Origin: Vicinamibacterales bacterium
Lineage (GTDB): Bacteria; Acidobacteriota; Vicinamibacteria; Vicinamibacterales; UBA8438
DNA length: 64,000 bases
Reading direction: 5' to 3'
Assembly: GCA_958296065.1 (NCBI GenBank)
Contig: CATQHX010000019.1
Span: forward strand, 54,753 to 118,752
The translations under genes were made by a program, and so were the position numbers. Position 1 is the first letter of the stretch. Every line of letters begins with the position of its first letter. This document shows, in pieces, positions 46,685 to 56,005 of the stretch. The notes under the pieces are model-generated. The model was given only the letters and a program-made list of their open reading frames with translations. It did no database searches and was not told where the DNA came from.

Positions 46685-48692
46685 CATGCGGAGCCTGCTT
46701 GCCGGCACGCCGGCCCTGTTCGTGAGCGGAGCGATCCTCGTGGCCCTGGCCGTACCGCCGGCGCAGGCCCAGGACGTGGAGTGGCGGTCCTACGGGTCGG
46801 ACGCGGCCGGCACGAAGTACTCGCCGCTGGATCAGATCAACCGGGAAACGATCGACGACCTGCAGATCGCCTGGCGGCAGTCCGTCCTGCCGGAGGTCAT
46901 GCGGGAGGGACGGGAGGACTTCACTCCCCCTGTCGCCTCGCAGAACACGCCGCTGATGGCGGACGGCCGGCTCTACATCAGCTCGGCCCTCGGCACGGTG
47001 GCGGCCCTCGATGCTGCGACGGGTGAGGTGCTCTGGTTCGACACGCCGCCCGACCGCGACGGCGAGCCGTTCACGAGGGTGCGCCAGACCCGCGGCGTCG
47101 CCTATTGGGACGACCCGCAGAGCGACGACGCACGGGTGCTCGCCGTGGTCGGCTCGTATCTCGTGGCGCTGAACGCCCGCACCGGCGAGCGCTATCCCGA
47201 CTTCGGCGACGGTGGGGAGGTGGACCTGACGCAGGGTTTCGACCGTCCGGTGGAGACGTTCAGTTGGGGGTCGCCGCCGCTCGTAGTCGGCGACATCGTG
47301 GTCATCGGTTCGGCCATGAGCGACGTCACCAACCCGAACATGCCGGCGATGAAGGAGATGCCGCCCGGCGACGTGCGCGGCTTCGACGTGCGGACCGGCC
47401 GGCAGGTCTGGATCTTCCACACCATCCCGCGGGAGGGGGAGCCGGGCAACGAGACGTGGCTCACCGCGCTCACCGAGGACCGGGCATCGTGGGAGTACAG
47501 CGGCAACACCAACATGTGGGCGTGGCCGAGCGCGGACGAGGAGCTCGGCCTGGTGTACGTCCCGCTGTCGACGCCGACGAACGACTACTACGGCGGCTAC
47601 CGCCCCGGTGACAACCTGTTCGCCGAGAGCATCGTCTGTCTCGATGCCCGCACCGGCGAGCGGGTCTGGCACTTTCAGGCCGTTCACCACGGCATCTGGG
47701 ACTACGACTTTGCGGCCGCCCCGAACGTCATCGACCTGCAGGTGGAAGGCCGCTCGGAGCCGGTCAAGGCGGTCGCGGCGGTCAGCAAGCAGGCGTTCAC
47801 CTATGTCTTCGACCGCGTGACGGGCGAGCCGGTGTGGCCGATCGAGGAGCGGCCGGTGCCGCCCGGCGACGTGCCGGGCGAGTGGTACGCGCCGACCCAG
47901 CCTTTCCCGACGCGTCCGCCGGCGTTCGACCAGCAGGGGACCACGGTAGAAGACCTGATCGACTTCACGCCGGAACTGCGCCGGGACGCGCTGGAGGTCT
48001 TCGAGCAGTACGTGACCGGTCCGCTCTTCACCGCGCCGTCGATGGTCGATGACTCTCCCGGCGGCACGGGGGGGACGTTGCAGATGCCGGGCGTGGTCGG
48101 CGGGGCCGACTGGGGCGGGTCGGCCGTCGATCCCGAGACCGGAATCCTGTACGTGCCGTCGGTCCACAGCGAGTCGGTCATCGGCATCGTGCCGTCCGAG
48201 CATCCCCGCTCGGACATGCGCCTCGTCGTGCAGACGCTGGCGCTGCTGGAAGGGCCCAACGAACTGCCGATCTTCAAGCCGCCGTACGGCCGGCTGGTCG
48301 CCATCGACCTGAAGAAGGGGGAGATCCTGTGGTCGAAGGCCAACGGCGACGGACCACGCGATCACCCGCTGCTGAAGGACCTGGATCTGCCGCCACTCGG
48401 CCAGCCGGGCCGGGTATCGCCACTGGTGACGAAGTCGTTCGTCTTCCTCGGCGAGGGCGGCAACACCGGCGTCGTAGTGCTGCAGCCGATCTGGGGCGGC
48501 GCCGGGGGCAAGATGTTCCGCGCCTACGACAAGCTGACGGGGGACGTGGTCTGGGAGATGGAGCTGCCCGGCGGCACGACGGCGGCGCCGATGACCTACA
48601 TGGTCGACGGCCGGCAGTACATCCTGGTCACCGTCGGTTGGGAGGACATGCCGAGCGAGTACGTCGCGCTCGCGTTGCCAGAACGCGACTAA
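46659..48692 (+). CDS. Secreted PQQ-dependent dehydrogenase 3
   Basis: A 677-residue quinoprotein. The start may be 46659 or 46686 (MRSLLAGTPALF); both give a signal peptide ending AQAQD. The propeller blades carry AALDAATGEVLW and CLDARTGERVW, and the active-site-like motif is VHHGIWDYD. It is a more distant relative of the two dehydrogenases upstream and lacks their DWD form. Its ATG overlaps the broken zinc-ribbon gene. Confidence 0.9.
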   Translation: METRSSKCDMRSLLAGTPALFVSGAILVALAVPPAQAQDVEWRSYGSDAAGTKYSPLDQINRETIDDLQIAWRQSVLPEVMREGREDFTPPVASQNTPLMADGRLYISSALGTVAALDAATGEVLWFDTPPDRDGEPFTRVRQTRGVAYWDDPQSDDARVLAVVGSYLVALNARTGERYPDFGDGGEVDLTQGFDRPVETFSWGSPPLVVGDIVVIGSAMSDVTNPNMPAMKEMPPGDVRGFDVRTGRQVWIFHTIPREGEPGNETWLTALTEDRASWEYSGNTNMWAWPSADEELGLVYVPLSTPTNDYYGGYRPGDNLFAESIVCLDARTGERVWHFQAVHHGIWDYDFAAAPNVIDLQVEGRSEPVKAVAAVSKQAFTYVFDRVTGEPVWPIEERPVPPGDVPGEWYAPTQPFPTRPPAFDQQGTTVEDLIDFTPELRRDALEVFEQYVTGPLFTAPSMVDDSPGGTGGTLQMPGVVGGADWGGSAVDPETGILYVPSVHSESVIGIVPSEHPRSDMRLVVQTLALLEGPNELPIFKPPYGRLVAIDLKKGEILWSKANGDGPRDHPLLKDLDLPPLGQPGRVSPLVTKSFVFLGEGGNTGVVVLQPIWGGAGGKMFRAYDKLTGDVVWEMELPGGTTAAPMTYMVDGRQYILVTVGWEDMPSEYVALALPERD

Positions 48693-48851
48693 GGTCCCAT
48701 AGAACTCCGAGCCAGTCCGTAAAACGCCGTGCATACCCAGTATTATTGAGCCAATCACGGGATCTGTCTTCCGTGGGCTTCCGTTCCCGTGTCCCCGTTT
48801 CCGAGCCCTAACGTGGGATACACGTGGTATTCTGATGGCGGGGAGATCGGG

Positions 48852-49988
48852 ATGGGCGGACGACTCAGAGCCAAGCAGATCGGAGCGTTGCGACCGGGAC
48901 GGCACGGCGACGGCGGCACGCTCTTTCTCGTCGTCGAGCCCGGCGGCCGGAGTCGCCACTGGGTGCAGCGGTTGACCGTCCACGGCAAGCGCCGCGACCT
49001 CGGTCTGGGCGGTTACCCGTACGTCGGGCTCGCCGAAGCGCGCGCCGCCGCGTTCGCCAACCGTCAACTGGCGCGCCGCGGCGGGGACCCGACGGCGGTC
49101 CTGCGGCAGTCGAGGGCCCCGACGTTCCGCACGGCGTGCGAACGGGTGGAGGCCGGCGCAACGTGGAAGGGCATGGGGGCGGAGAATCGGCGGCGGGCTC
49201 TGGAGCGGTACTGCGGCTCGATCATGGACCGGGGCATCGACCAGATCCGTCGTGCCGACGTGATCGCCATCCTGGCGCCGGTGATGGCGGAGAAGCGGGC
49301 CACGGGCTCGAAGCTGCACGGGTGGATCCGCGGGGCGCTGGCGTGGGGTGTGGCGCGCGAGCACATCGAGTTCAACGTCGCTGACGGCATCGGTGCGGCG
49401 CTGCCCTCAGCTCGCAAGGCGAAGAAGCACCACCCGGCGCTGCCCTACTCGGAGGTGGGGGCGGCATTGGCAGCCATCACGGCGTGCACGGCGAGCGAGG
49501 CGGTGAAGCTGTGTCTTCGGTTCATCGTCCTGACGGCGGTTCGGTCGGGTGAGGCACGCGGCGCCATGTGGAGCGAGATCGACGTGCCCGGGGCGGAGTG
49601 GCGCATACCGGAGGAGCGCATGAAGGTCGGCATCGAGCATAGAGTGCCGTTGTCGGCTGCAGCGATGGACACGCTGGAGCGCGCCCGTGGGCTGCACAGT
49701 CCTGCCGGCTGGTGCTTCCCGGCGCCGGCGCGGGCGGGCAAGCAGATGCACGCGTCGACGCTGGCGCAGGTGGTGCGGACGCTCTATGGTGGCCGCTGCA
49801 CGGTGCACGGCTTCCGCTCGTCGTTCCGCGACTGGGCGAGCGAGCAGACCAGCGTGCCGCATGCGGTAGCCGAGGCGGCGCTGGCGCATCAGGTGGGCAG
49901 CGCCGTAGAGCGGTCCTATGCCCGCTCGGACCTGTTCGAGAAGCGGCGCGGCCTCATGGATGGGTGGGCAGAGTTCGTGACCCGGTAA
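48852..49988 (+). CDS. P4-type tyrosine recombinase/integrase
   Basis: A 378-residue integrase with an N-terminal DUF4102-like arm-binding domain (RHWVQRLTVHGKRRDLGLGG), then a SAM-like core-binding part and a catalytic domain. Catalytic residues are TAVRSGEARG (Arg), VHGFRSSFRDWA (HxxR), LAHQVG (His) and RSYARSD (Tyr). GGAG precedes ATG 48852 by seven bases; an earlier ATG at 48789 is possible. It marks the left edge of the decayed accessory region. No tRNA or clear att direct repeat was found next to it. Confidence 0.93.
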   Translation: MGGRLRAKQIGALRPGRHGDGGTLFLVVEPGGRSRHWVQRLTVHGKRRDLGLGGYPYVGLAEARAAAFANRQLARRGGDPTAVLRQSRAPTFRTACERVEAGATWKGMGAENRRRALERYCGSIMDRGIDQIRRADVIAILAPVMAEKRATGSKLHGWIRGALAWGVAREHIEFNVADGIGAALPSARKAKKHHPALPYSEVGAALAAITACTASEAVKLCLRFIVLTAVRSGEARGAMWSEIDVPGAEWRIPEERMKVGIEHRVPLSAAAMDTLERARGLHSPAGWCFPAPARAGKQMHASTLAQVVRTLYGGRCTVHGFRSSFRDWASEQTSVPHAVAEAALAHQVGSAVERSYARSDLFEKRRGLMDGWAEFVTR

Positions 49989-50626
49989 GAGGAAGCCGGC
50001 CTGCCGGAGAGGCAACCGTAACGCCGAGGCCCTGCGTCGAGTTCAGCCCTTGCGCGTTTCCGGCCATGGCCGCTTGCGGATCGCTCCGGCCGGCAACGAT
50101 CCGGACCAGGCGCGGGTTCTGGTCTGGCGTTCCTGGCGCTGTCCTCACGGACGGACCGACGCTCGTCGGCCGAACGGGCGTTGAGATCCGATCGGAGGCC
50201 GGTGTCGGCGTCATGGGTCTCGAGCCGACCCCGTACTCGATGTCGCAGCTTCAGTAGTCGTCGGCGATTGTCGCCCAGGGGAAGGCGCAGTTGGCGCGCG
50301 TGCTGGCCGAGCGTGCCGGCCTCCACGCCGAGCAGGGCATGGAGGGCGACGAGTGCCTGTACGACGAGCGCGAGCGTGACGGTGAATCCAACGAGCCCGG
50401 CGACGCGAAGTGTTCGTGGAGCAGACGAGCGGCGGTCGAGGCGGCGCATCGCTTCAGCCACGGGATGGACGCCGCTACACGGCGTCGACCCTTTCGTGCA
50501 CCGCCGCCGTCTGAGCGACAGGAGCCGGCGGCGATACGACGTCCGCCGCCGCGAGCAGGTCCCGCCGTGAGTCCAGTGAGACACTGCCTTGTCGGAAGCA
50601 CAGGAACGTGCACCGGACCGCTGGCG
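49989..50626. other. No convincing gene
   Basis: About 640 bases after the integrase with only short overlapping frames on both strands, none with a recognisable motif, signal or RBS. A stretch near 50195-50257 translates as a GxxGLEPTPYS tail often seen in spurious frames near integrases. It is probably the body of a decayed element. Confidence 0.4.
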
Positions 50627-50830
50627 CTACCAACCGGACGAGAGCATGCCGAACAGGCCACCGACCATCAGCTGCCGATCGTAGGCCGACTGGCTGAACG
50701 ATCCGAACCACGTCAGCAGCCCGCCGCTCAAGAGCCGCATGCCGTACTCGCCCCGCGCGTCCAACGCCCACTGGTCGCCCATCGCCTCCGGCAGGTGGTA
50801 GCGCCGGTAGACCTGCTCCTGCCACAGCGT
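50627..50830 (-). pseudogene. C-terminal fragment of a possible outer-membrane beta-barrel protein
   Basis: The frame reads WQEQVYRRYHLPEAMGDQW, then LDARGEYGMRLLSGGLLTW and YDRQLMVGGLFGML before a stop. Alternating polar and hydrophobic residues resemble the last strands of an autotransporter-like barrel. There is no start region; upstream is an IS110 remnant on the other strand. Assignment is tentative. Confidence 0.35.
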
Positions 50831-50848
50831 CCCGCCGCCGGTGGCCGC

Positions 50849-51129
50849 TCCTGTGCGAGGTCGCACACGCGGCGGCACGAACGCGCGGCGTGCAGTTCGG
50901 GCCCCACAAGCAAGGGCTGGCGATCCGGCGCGGCACGCGCCGGGCGGTCGTGGCGACGGCGCACAAGATCCTGCGCATCGCGTCCGCGATGCTGGGCGAC
51001 GGCCAACCGTACCGTGACCCGCAGGTCGACTACCAGGCGCGCACGGCGATCAGCAACAAGGCGCACTGGCTGGAGATGCTACGCAAGGCCAACCTGCTGC
51101 AAGAGGTCGCGCGGGCGGCTGCGCAACAG
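50849..51129 (+). mobile_element. IS110-family transposase, C-terminal remnant
   Basis: An open frame without its own start reads LLCEVAHAAARTRGVQFG, IRRGTRRAVVATAHKILRIA and LGDGQPYRDPQVDY. This pattern (RRG-KRA--A-AH-IL with DG-PYRD--DY) is the end of IS110/IS1111 transposases. The catalytic DEDD and serine-containing parts are missing, so it cannot transpose by itself. Confidence 0.75.
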
Positions 51130-51291
51130 CTGGGCGGCGCGCGCGATGGGACCCGCGCGGGGCCGGGCTTCCGTCCTCGGGAGGCGCATCGGAGCCGGCT
51201 CCGGCCTGAACGAGCCGTACGAGGAGCGTGCACGGCAGGAAGCACGAGCGAGGGGGTAAGCACGCCCACCGGGCGCCCGCCTGAGTCGTTC

Positions 51292-51921
51292 TCACAGTCG
51301 CACACGGGCGACCGGCTCGACGAAGTCGTCGGTACCGGGTGGGGTGAAGTGCTCGGACAGGGGCGCTCGAAGCGCCGCACCGCAGCGGGCCAGTGTCTGA
51401 CGCCAGAGCCCTACGGGCTCGCGGGCGCCGCCGGCGTCCTCGAAGGCAATCCGACGTGTCTCGAGGCGCGAGCCGTAGAAACGCTCGTTCGCGTCCAGGT
51501 CCTGGCGGATGGTGCTGCCGTTGATCGTGACACCGGCAAACACGCCCCGCGCTCGCGAGTAGCTGAGGATTTGGGCGCTCAACTCGATGTCGGTCGCCGC
51601 GGCGGCGTTGCGGCCCACCGGGCCGGCGGCCAATCCGGCGTCGACGCCGATCGAGAACTGGTTGCTGACAAGGTTGTCGAGCCCCTCCGGCACCATGATG
51701 ACCAGGATGATGTCGCTGCGCTGGACACCGATCTGCAACCCGAAGCTCCCGCCGGTGAGGGTGAGGAAGGCCGGGGCCGACCAGCTGTCGCCACTGCGCA
51801 CGCTCAGCACGCCCCGGCCGCGCATGCCACCGAAGCCGAACCCGGCGCGCGTCGTGCCGGCAAACACCGCAATGCCTTGGGCACGCTCCAGGATGTCGCC
51901 GAGAGCATCCTGTGTTGTCGG
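51292..51921 (-). pseudogene. SYLF-domain (Ysc84-like) lipid-binding protein, truncated N-terminus
   Basis: The frame is open from 51921 and reads QDALGDILERAQGIAVFAG, TRAGFGFGGMRGRGVLSVR, LTGGSFGLQIGVQ, DAGLAAGPVGRNAAAATDIE and SYSRARGVFAGVTING, matching the whole SYLF fold. The signal peptide and first helices normally present are missing, and the only starts are GTG 51867 or a CTG. It is probably decayed. An ISKra4 remnant and a palindrome lie just upstream. Confidence 0.8.
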
Positions 51922-51938
51922 TCACGTAAAAACGCGGA

Positions 51939-51958
51939 GTATGACCAGCTGGTCATAC
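51939..51958. repeat. 20-bp perfect palindrome
   Basis: GTATGACCAGCTGGTCATAC is exactly self-complementary. It sits between the truncated SYLF gene (minus strand) and the ISKra4 remnant (plus strand). It could be an operator for a dimeric regulator or part of an element end. Confidence 0.85.
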
Positions 51959-51999
51959 GACCCGGTTTTGGGTGTCCACCGAGGACCGAAGCCCCACAG

Positions 52000-52330
52000 A
52001 TGAGCCAGAGCGAACTCGAACGGGAGCTGCACCGGCGGGGCCAGGAGTTGGTACGCAAGCTCCTGCAAGGACATCGAGACCAACGCAGCCCGAATGAGGC
52101 TGCTGGTCCGGCCGAGGACACCAGCGGTGTCGAGTGCTCGGAGCCGCGCGAGCACGAGAGCCACGCCGAAACGACCGCCGGCACGATGCAGGTTGTGGAT
52201 CTGGGCTGCGCGCGGCGCGGTCAGGACGGCATGCATCGGCTCGATGCCGCGCTGAACCTGCTACCGGAGCGCTACCTGGTCGAGATGCGCCGCCGCGTGA
52301 GCATCGCGACCGCCTCGCGGGCACCGCCGC
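52000..52330 (+). mobile_element. ISKra4-family transposase, N-terminal remnant
   Basis: From ATG 52000 the frame reads SELERELHRRGQELVRKLLQ, GHRDQRSP, MQVVDLGCARRGQDGMHRLD and ALNLLPERYLVEMRRRVSIA. These are the conserved N-terminal blocks of ISKra4 transposases. Similarity stops near 52325, after which no frame continues the protein. Confidence 0.75.
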
Positions 52331-52878
52331 GTACGCCCTGGAAGCCTCAGTGGTACTCGACATCATCCACGTGGCAGCGGCGCCGCGGCGTGCGGTGCTC
52401 GTCGCCGGCTCATCGAAGGGCCTGTCGGCATTTGGTCCGCGACCCGATGGGAGTCGGCCGGAGCATGGTGACACTTGGCGGCAGTTGCGGCGGTTCTCAG
52501 CCGCCGTGGGCAGCCGAAGCCTTGATGCGTACTGAGCCCTCTCACGAAGCGCGCGAGGACCAGCCGAGGTTCCCCATCGGTCGCTGACGACAGAAGTACC
52601 GTCGGCCACCGGACCCTCCGCCGCTCCTCACCACGCCCTGGCGGATCCGATTGCCTCCTACCTCGCCGCCGCCGGAGAGACTGATTGGGCCGCCAACGAA
52701 GAAGAGCCGCACCCAAGCTGGTTTCTGCGGGTGCTCGCCGGCCACGGCGCAACGGGCATACACGTAAGCTGCCTGCGCCGGCGCTCACCAGCCTGAGCAA
52801 TCCGTCCAGGACCACGAGCGACCCCGCAGCACGACGAGCGGCTTCGGCCGGTTCATCGCCCACGAAGCCCTACGTCCA
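52331..52878. other. No convincing gene
   Basis: About 550 bases of short, uncorrelated frames between the ISKra4 remnant and the discoidin-type gene. Short stretches read like protein (for example LEASVVLDIIHVAAAPRR on the + strand near 52345) and may be decayed transposase sequence, but nothing could be assigned. Confidence 0.4.
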
Positions 52879-54153
52879 TCATCGTCGCCAGATTTCCATT
52901 TCGTGAATCGACCAGTAGAAGACTGGGTCTCTGCCAGTCTGGCGTAGTCGTATGACGGGTGACGCGTTCTGCGGAAGGGCGAAATCCATCGGCGCGAACG
53001 GTTCACCTCCGAAGACGCCGAGCAGCAGTCGCGGAAAGCCACGACCCCGATACAGCTCACGAAAGACTTGTCCATCGCTACTACCCTCGATGACTAGGTT
53101 CCGCGGGTAGTCATGGAAGCTGACCGGCCCCATCCAGAGCCGGACGTGCGCTACGTCGGTCGGTTGCTCGAGCTGAATCTGAACCCACTCCTCGCCCGAT
53201 TGCGGTCGACCGCTCAGCCAACGCGAATGGGGGTCGGAGTCGAGCGCGGCCTCGAGCCGCTCAGGAGCATGAGTCGCCGTAATCTCGAGGCGCGACAAAG
53301 TGAGCGGAGCCGTGTCCGGTGGGGATTCCGGGGATTCCGTGAGTTCATCCCGTTCTCCATTCCACGGCAGCAGCTCGACTACCACCGTCCTCCCGAAACC
53401 GCGCCAGTTCAGGATCTGATCCGTTTCACGAAGCATCGTGCTCAGTATCGTCCGCGCGAACCCAGGATCGGCAAATCTCTCCTCGTGCACCACGACGTAT
53501 AGCACGTCGATGGCGCGCAGCCTGCGGAGCAGAAGGCCATAGGATTCGTAGTCTTGCAGCGCATGGCCTGCCAGCAGATAGTGTAGTGGGGTGCGGTACC
53601 CGCTGTACCCGTTTACCAGCGGGTTCCCGTGCTCCAGCGTGCCGTGCACAAAGCGCATCGCCTGTTCTTCCGACGCCCCCCGGCCATGGCCGTAGAACGG
53701 CAGCTCGAGCACGGCTCCCGGCAAGCGTTCTCCCAACCACCGATATACCGCGCGGGCATCCGGCGACGACTCGAAGGCAACCATCGACACCGGGTGGTAA
53801 CCTTCGGCGACCAGAACGCAGGTACTCGCGAGGCAGAACGCCCACGCCCTGGCGCCGGTACGCGACAGCCGGTCGGTGAGCCATTGGACGCCAAGAGCCG
53901 CAAGCACCGTCAAAGAGAGGAAGACGAGGATGGCGGCTCGCGCGGGAACACGGAGGCCATCGAGACCAGGGACGATGCGCAGCAGCCAGTCGTACGGTCC
54001 GCTACTCATCAACTCCATGCCGCCTGCGCTCGGCTCCGGCCCAAGCGACAGGACGAAACCAGCAGCGCCGACCACGCCGTAGATTCCAGCGATACGAAGG
54101 CGCGCGGCCGCCGTGTCGGTGTGGCGTCGCTCATGCATCCCCTCATTCTGCAA
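52879..54153 (-). pseudogene. C-terminal part of a membrane glycosyltransferase-like protein with discoidin domain
   Basis: A 424-residue frame. Two hydrophobic segments (residues about 22-40 and 75-92) are followed by a soluble region with VYRWLGERLPGAVLELPFYG and VVHEERFADPGFARTIL, and a C-terminal F5/8-type discoidin-like domain (WVQIQLEQPTDVAHVRLWMG). Proteins of this type normally have eight or more N-terminal membrane segments. Here only the last ones remain, and the frame begins where an IS4 remnant ends. It is therefore probably truncated by that insertion. Confidence 0.65.
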
Positions 54154-54157
54154 GGCG

Positions 54158-54500
54158 TCAGATCACGCCGAAGACCTCCCGATACACCCGCTGTTCCATC
54201 AGCATGCTCCCGAATGTCTCCATCAACGGACGAATCCGATCCTCGGGCCAGTTGGAAAGATGGTGGTACAGCATCAACCCCTGCCGAAACAACGAATGCG
54301 TCCGCCGTTTCACCGTGTTCGCCTTCAACCAATGGTCATACCCGATCCGCTCCCCGGCCGCACCCAGCAACGACAGTACGGCAATCGCCAACGCGCTGAG
54401 CAACAGCAACCGGTCCCGTCGGTCCGGGCGCGACACATGCATCGATGACAGGCCCATCCCGATCGCCGGGCGCTGGAAGCGGCGGTGGTGCGCGTCTTCG
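54158..54500 (-). mobile_element. IS4-family transposase, C-terminal remnant
   Basis: Reads GMGLSSMHVSRPDRRDRLLL, SALAIAVLSLLGAAGERIGYD, KRRTHSLFRQGLMLYHHLSN then PLMETFGSMLMEQRVYREVF to a stop at 54158. These blocks form the end of IS4-type DDE transposases (after the catalytic Glu region). The N-terminal two thirds are missing; an unrelated coiled-coil frame abuts it. Confidence 0.8.
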
Positions 54501-54509
54501 TGCCACCGT

Positions 54510-54830
54510 CGATAGGGTGTCAAACTCGCGGGCGGGCAGTTGCGCGAGCCGCGCGTCGAGGTCCGCGATGTCGGCCTCGAGCGCGCCCACGCGCGCCACG
54601 GCCTTCGGCCGCTTGTCGGCGCCGAGCGACTGGTCGCGGTCACGTTCGGCGATGGCGAGGCGCTTGGCGCGCTCGTCGCGGGTACGGCGTCGCACGAGCG
54701 TCTTGTCGGCGAGAAACTGGTCGAGTTGATCCAGTGCGCCTTCGAAGCCGGCCCGGTCGGCGGCCGCAGTTGCGCTCTGGTCGAGGAACATCTCTTCGGC
54801 GACCGCCTCGTCCAGGTGTTCGGGCGTCAC
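54510..54830 (-). pseudogene. Fragment of an unknown coiled-coil protein
   Basis: From GTG 54830 the frame reads TPEHLDEAVAEEMFLDQSAT, then GFEGALDQLDQFLADKTLVR and ALEADIADLDARLAQLPARE. It is strongly helical and coiled-coil-like and loses coherence near 54520, where the IS4 remnant begins in another frame. The start lies two bases from a MITE-like inverted repeat, so both ends appear cut. Family not recognised. Confidence 0.4.
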
Positions 54831-54831
54831 C

Positions 54832-54983
54832 GCTAGTGGTGTGTCACTAGAACAAGTTTACAGTTCAACTCCCGTGGCGTTTGCGTTCACTTCCGCCCAA
54901 AATCGCCGCGGAAATCGGGCGTTCTTGCGAGCCGTCGGCCGCGCGCAGCAAGTGTAAAGTCCTTCCTGGGACACACCACTAGC
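54832..54983. mobile_element. 152-bp MITE-like element with terminal inverted repeats
   Basis: GCTAGTGGTGTGTC (54832-54845) and GACACACCACTAGC (54970-54983) are perfect inverted repeats. Similarity continues imperfectly inward for about 22 more bases (for example TTTACAG versus TTTACAC). The element has no coding capacity. If the outer CTAG on each side is counted as target-site duplication, the repeats begin TGGTGTGTC, consistent with a four-base duplication. Confidence 0.7.
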
Positions 54984-55124
54984 TTTAAATCCGGGGTCCG
55001 TAAGTGACTGCAGCACAGGCACTTGCGGGACCCGGGGCGCCCGCTGGCGACCCGATCGGGGGCCGCGTGACGCAGTCAGATTTCCGGGGGTGGAGTGCGG
55101 CGCCCGCCGGCGGACCGAGGACAT

Positions 55125-55700
55125 TCATTCAAGCTTCGAATGCTCCGTGGTCAGTTCCTCGGGGTAAGCCGGCCAACATGGATCGCCGTCCGCCGCGCAG
55201 GTTTCATGGGCAAATCCGTGCCTGAATTCGCACTCACCTGCCCATTTTTGACCGTCCCAATAGCAGCGGTCATACTCCACTCTCCATTCCCGCTCCGGCA
55301 GCGGATAGGGGTAACTGGCCGGCGGATTCAGATCGTGAGGGATGTTGCACGGCCCCTTGCCTGGCTCTCGCCAGCGCGAGACGCCACTGTCAACCTCTCC
55401 ATCGATAGGAGTGATGCGGTTTCCGTAGCAGCTGCCCAACTTCCCGTTTTCAAACTCGATCACTATGACATAATAGGTTGCGAACCTTTCTGGACCGCTG
55501 CACGTTTGCTGTACGGTCACATTATGGTGCCCGAATGGCCAGTGAAACTCATGCGTGCCGCTAGGACTTCTCCACAGTCTGACGCCATTGCACGTCGGAA
55601 CAACCGGAGCAGTGGGGGCAGTCGGCGTACTCTCACATGCTGCGCCGACAAGCATGGACAGCAACGCCACACGTCCGAGTTTTATAGTTGCATCGTTCAT
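55125..55700 (-). CDS. Cysteine-containing lipoprotein of unknown function
   Basis: A 191-residue protein with a lipoprotein signal: LGRVALLSMLVGAACES, with lipobox VGAAC, then a Thr/Pro-rich linker (TPTAPTAPVVPT). The mature part holds eight further cysteines, probably disulphide-bonded (for example QQTCSGPERF, LGSCYGN, GPCNIPHDL, RCYWDG, GECEFRHG). No known domain. The base composition is less GC-rich than neighbouring genes. No start or stop damage, so it appears intact within a decayed region. Confidence 0.75.
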   Translation of the reverse strand: MNDATIKLGRVALLSMLVGAACESTPTAPTAPVVPTCNGVRLWRSPSGTHEFHWPFGHHNVTVQQTCSGPERFATYYVIVIEFENGKLGSCYGNRITPIDGEVDSGVSRWREPGKGPCNIPHDLNPPASYPYPLPEREWRVEYDRCYWDGQKWAGECEFRHGFAHETCAADGDPCWPAYPEELTTEHSKLE

Positions 55701-56005
55701 GACTTACTTCTCCACTCTAGCAAGCCGCATCAACGCCGGCCGGTCGGTTGTTTGGTTTCCCGTTATCGGCTCGCCGCAGTAGTCGCACGCGGCGCCGGCG
55801 TTCGTGTCCGAGCCGAGCACGTGATCCATAATCACGTCCCCGGCATGCGTCATTCATACGGGTTTATGGCCGAGGACACTCCCGCTGCAGCCGTGCCGTT
55901 CGGCGTCTCGCACCCCCGGAGCCAAACTCATGCACCAAGTCCCGGCATGGTACCGGCTTGACATGATATTCACGTGACTTCTGGTTCCGTGCAGAGGGTA
56001 TTCTC
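55701..56005. promoter_or_regulatory. Intergenic region with inverted repeat, divergent lipoprotein/kinase
   Basis: About 300 bases between divergent genes. ACGTGAT (55819-55825) and ATCACGT (55831-55837) form a perfect dyad with a five-base spacer, suitable as a regulator site. TTGACA near 55957 may be a -35 for the kinase gene, without a good -10. Confidence 0.4.

Noticed and set aside
50190..50257. Possible tRNA-like or att-associated stretch (GGGTC-TCGAGCC-GACCC)
   Set aside because: The five-base stem fits a T-arm, but the loop lacks TTC in the right place and no matching acceptor or anticodon arms were found.
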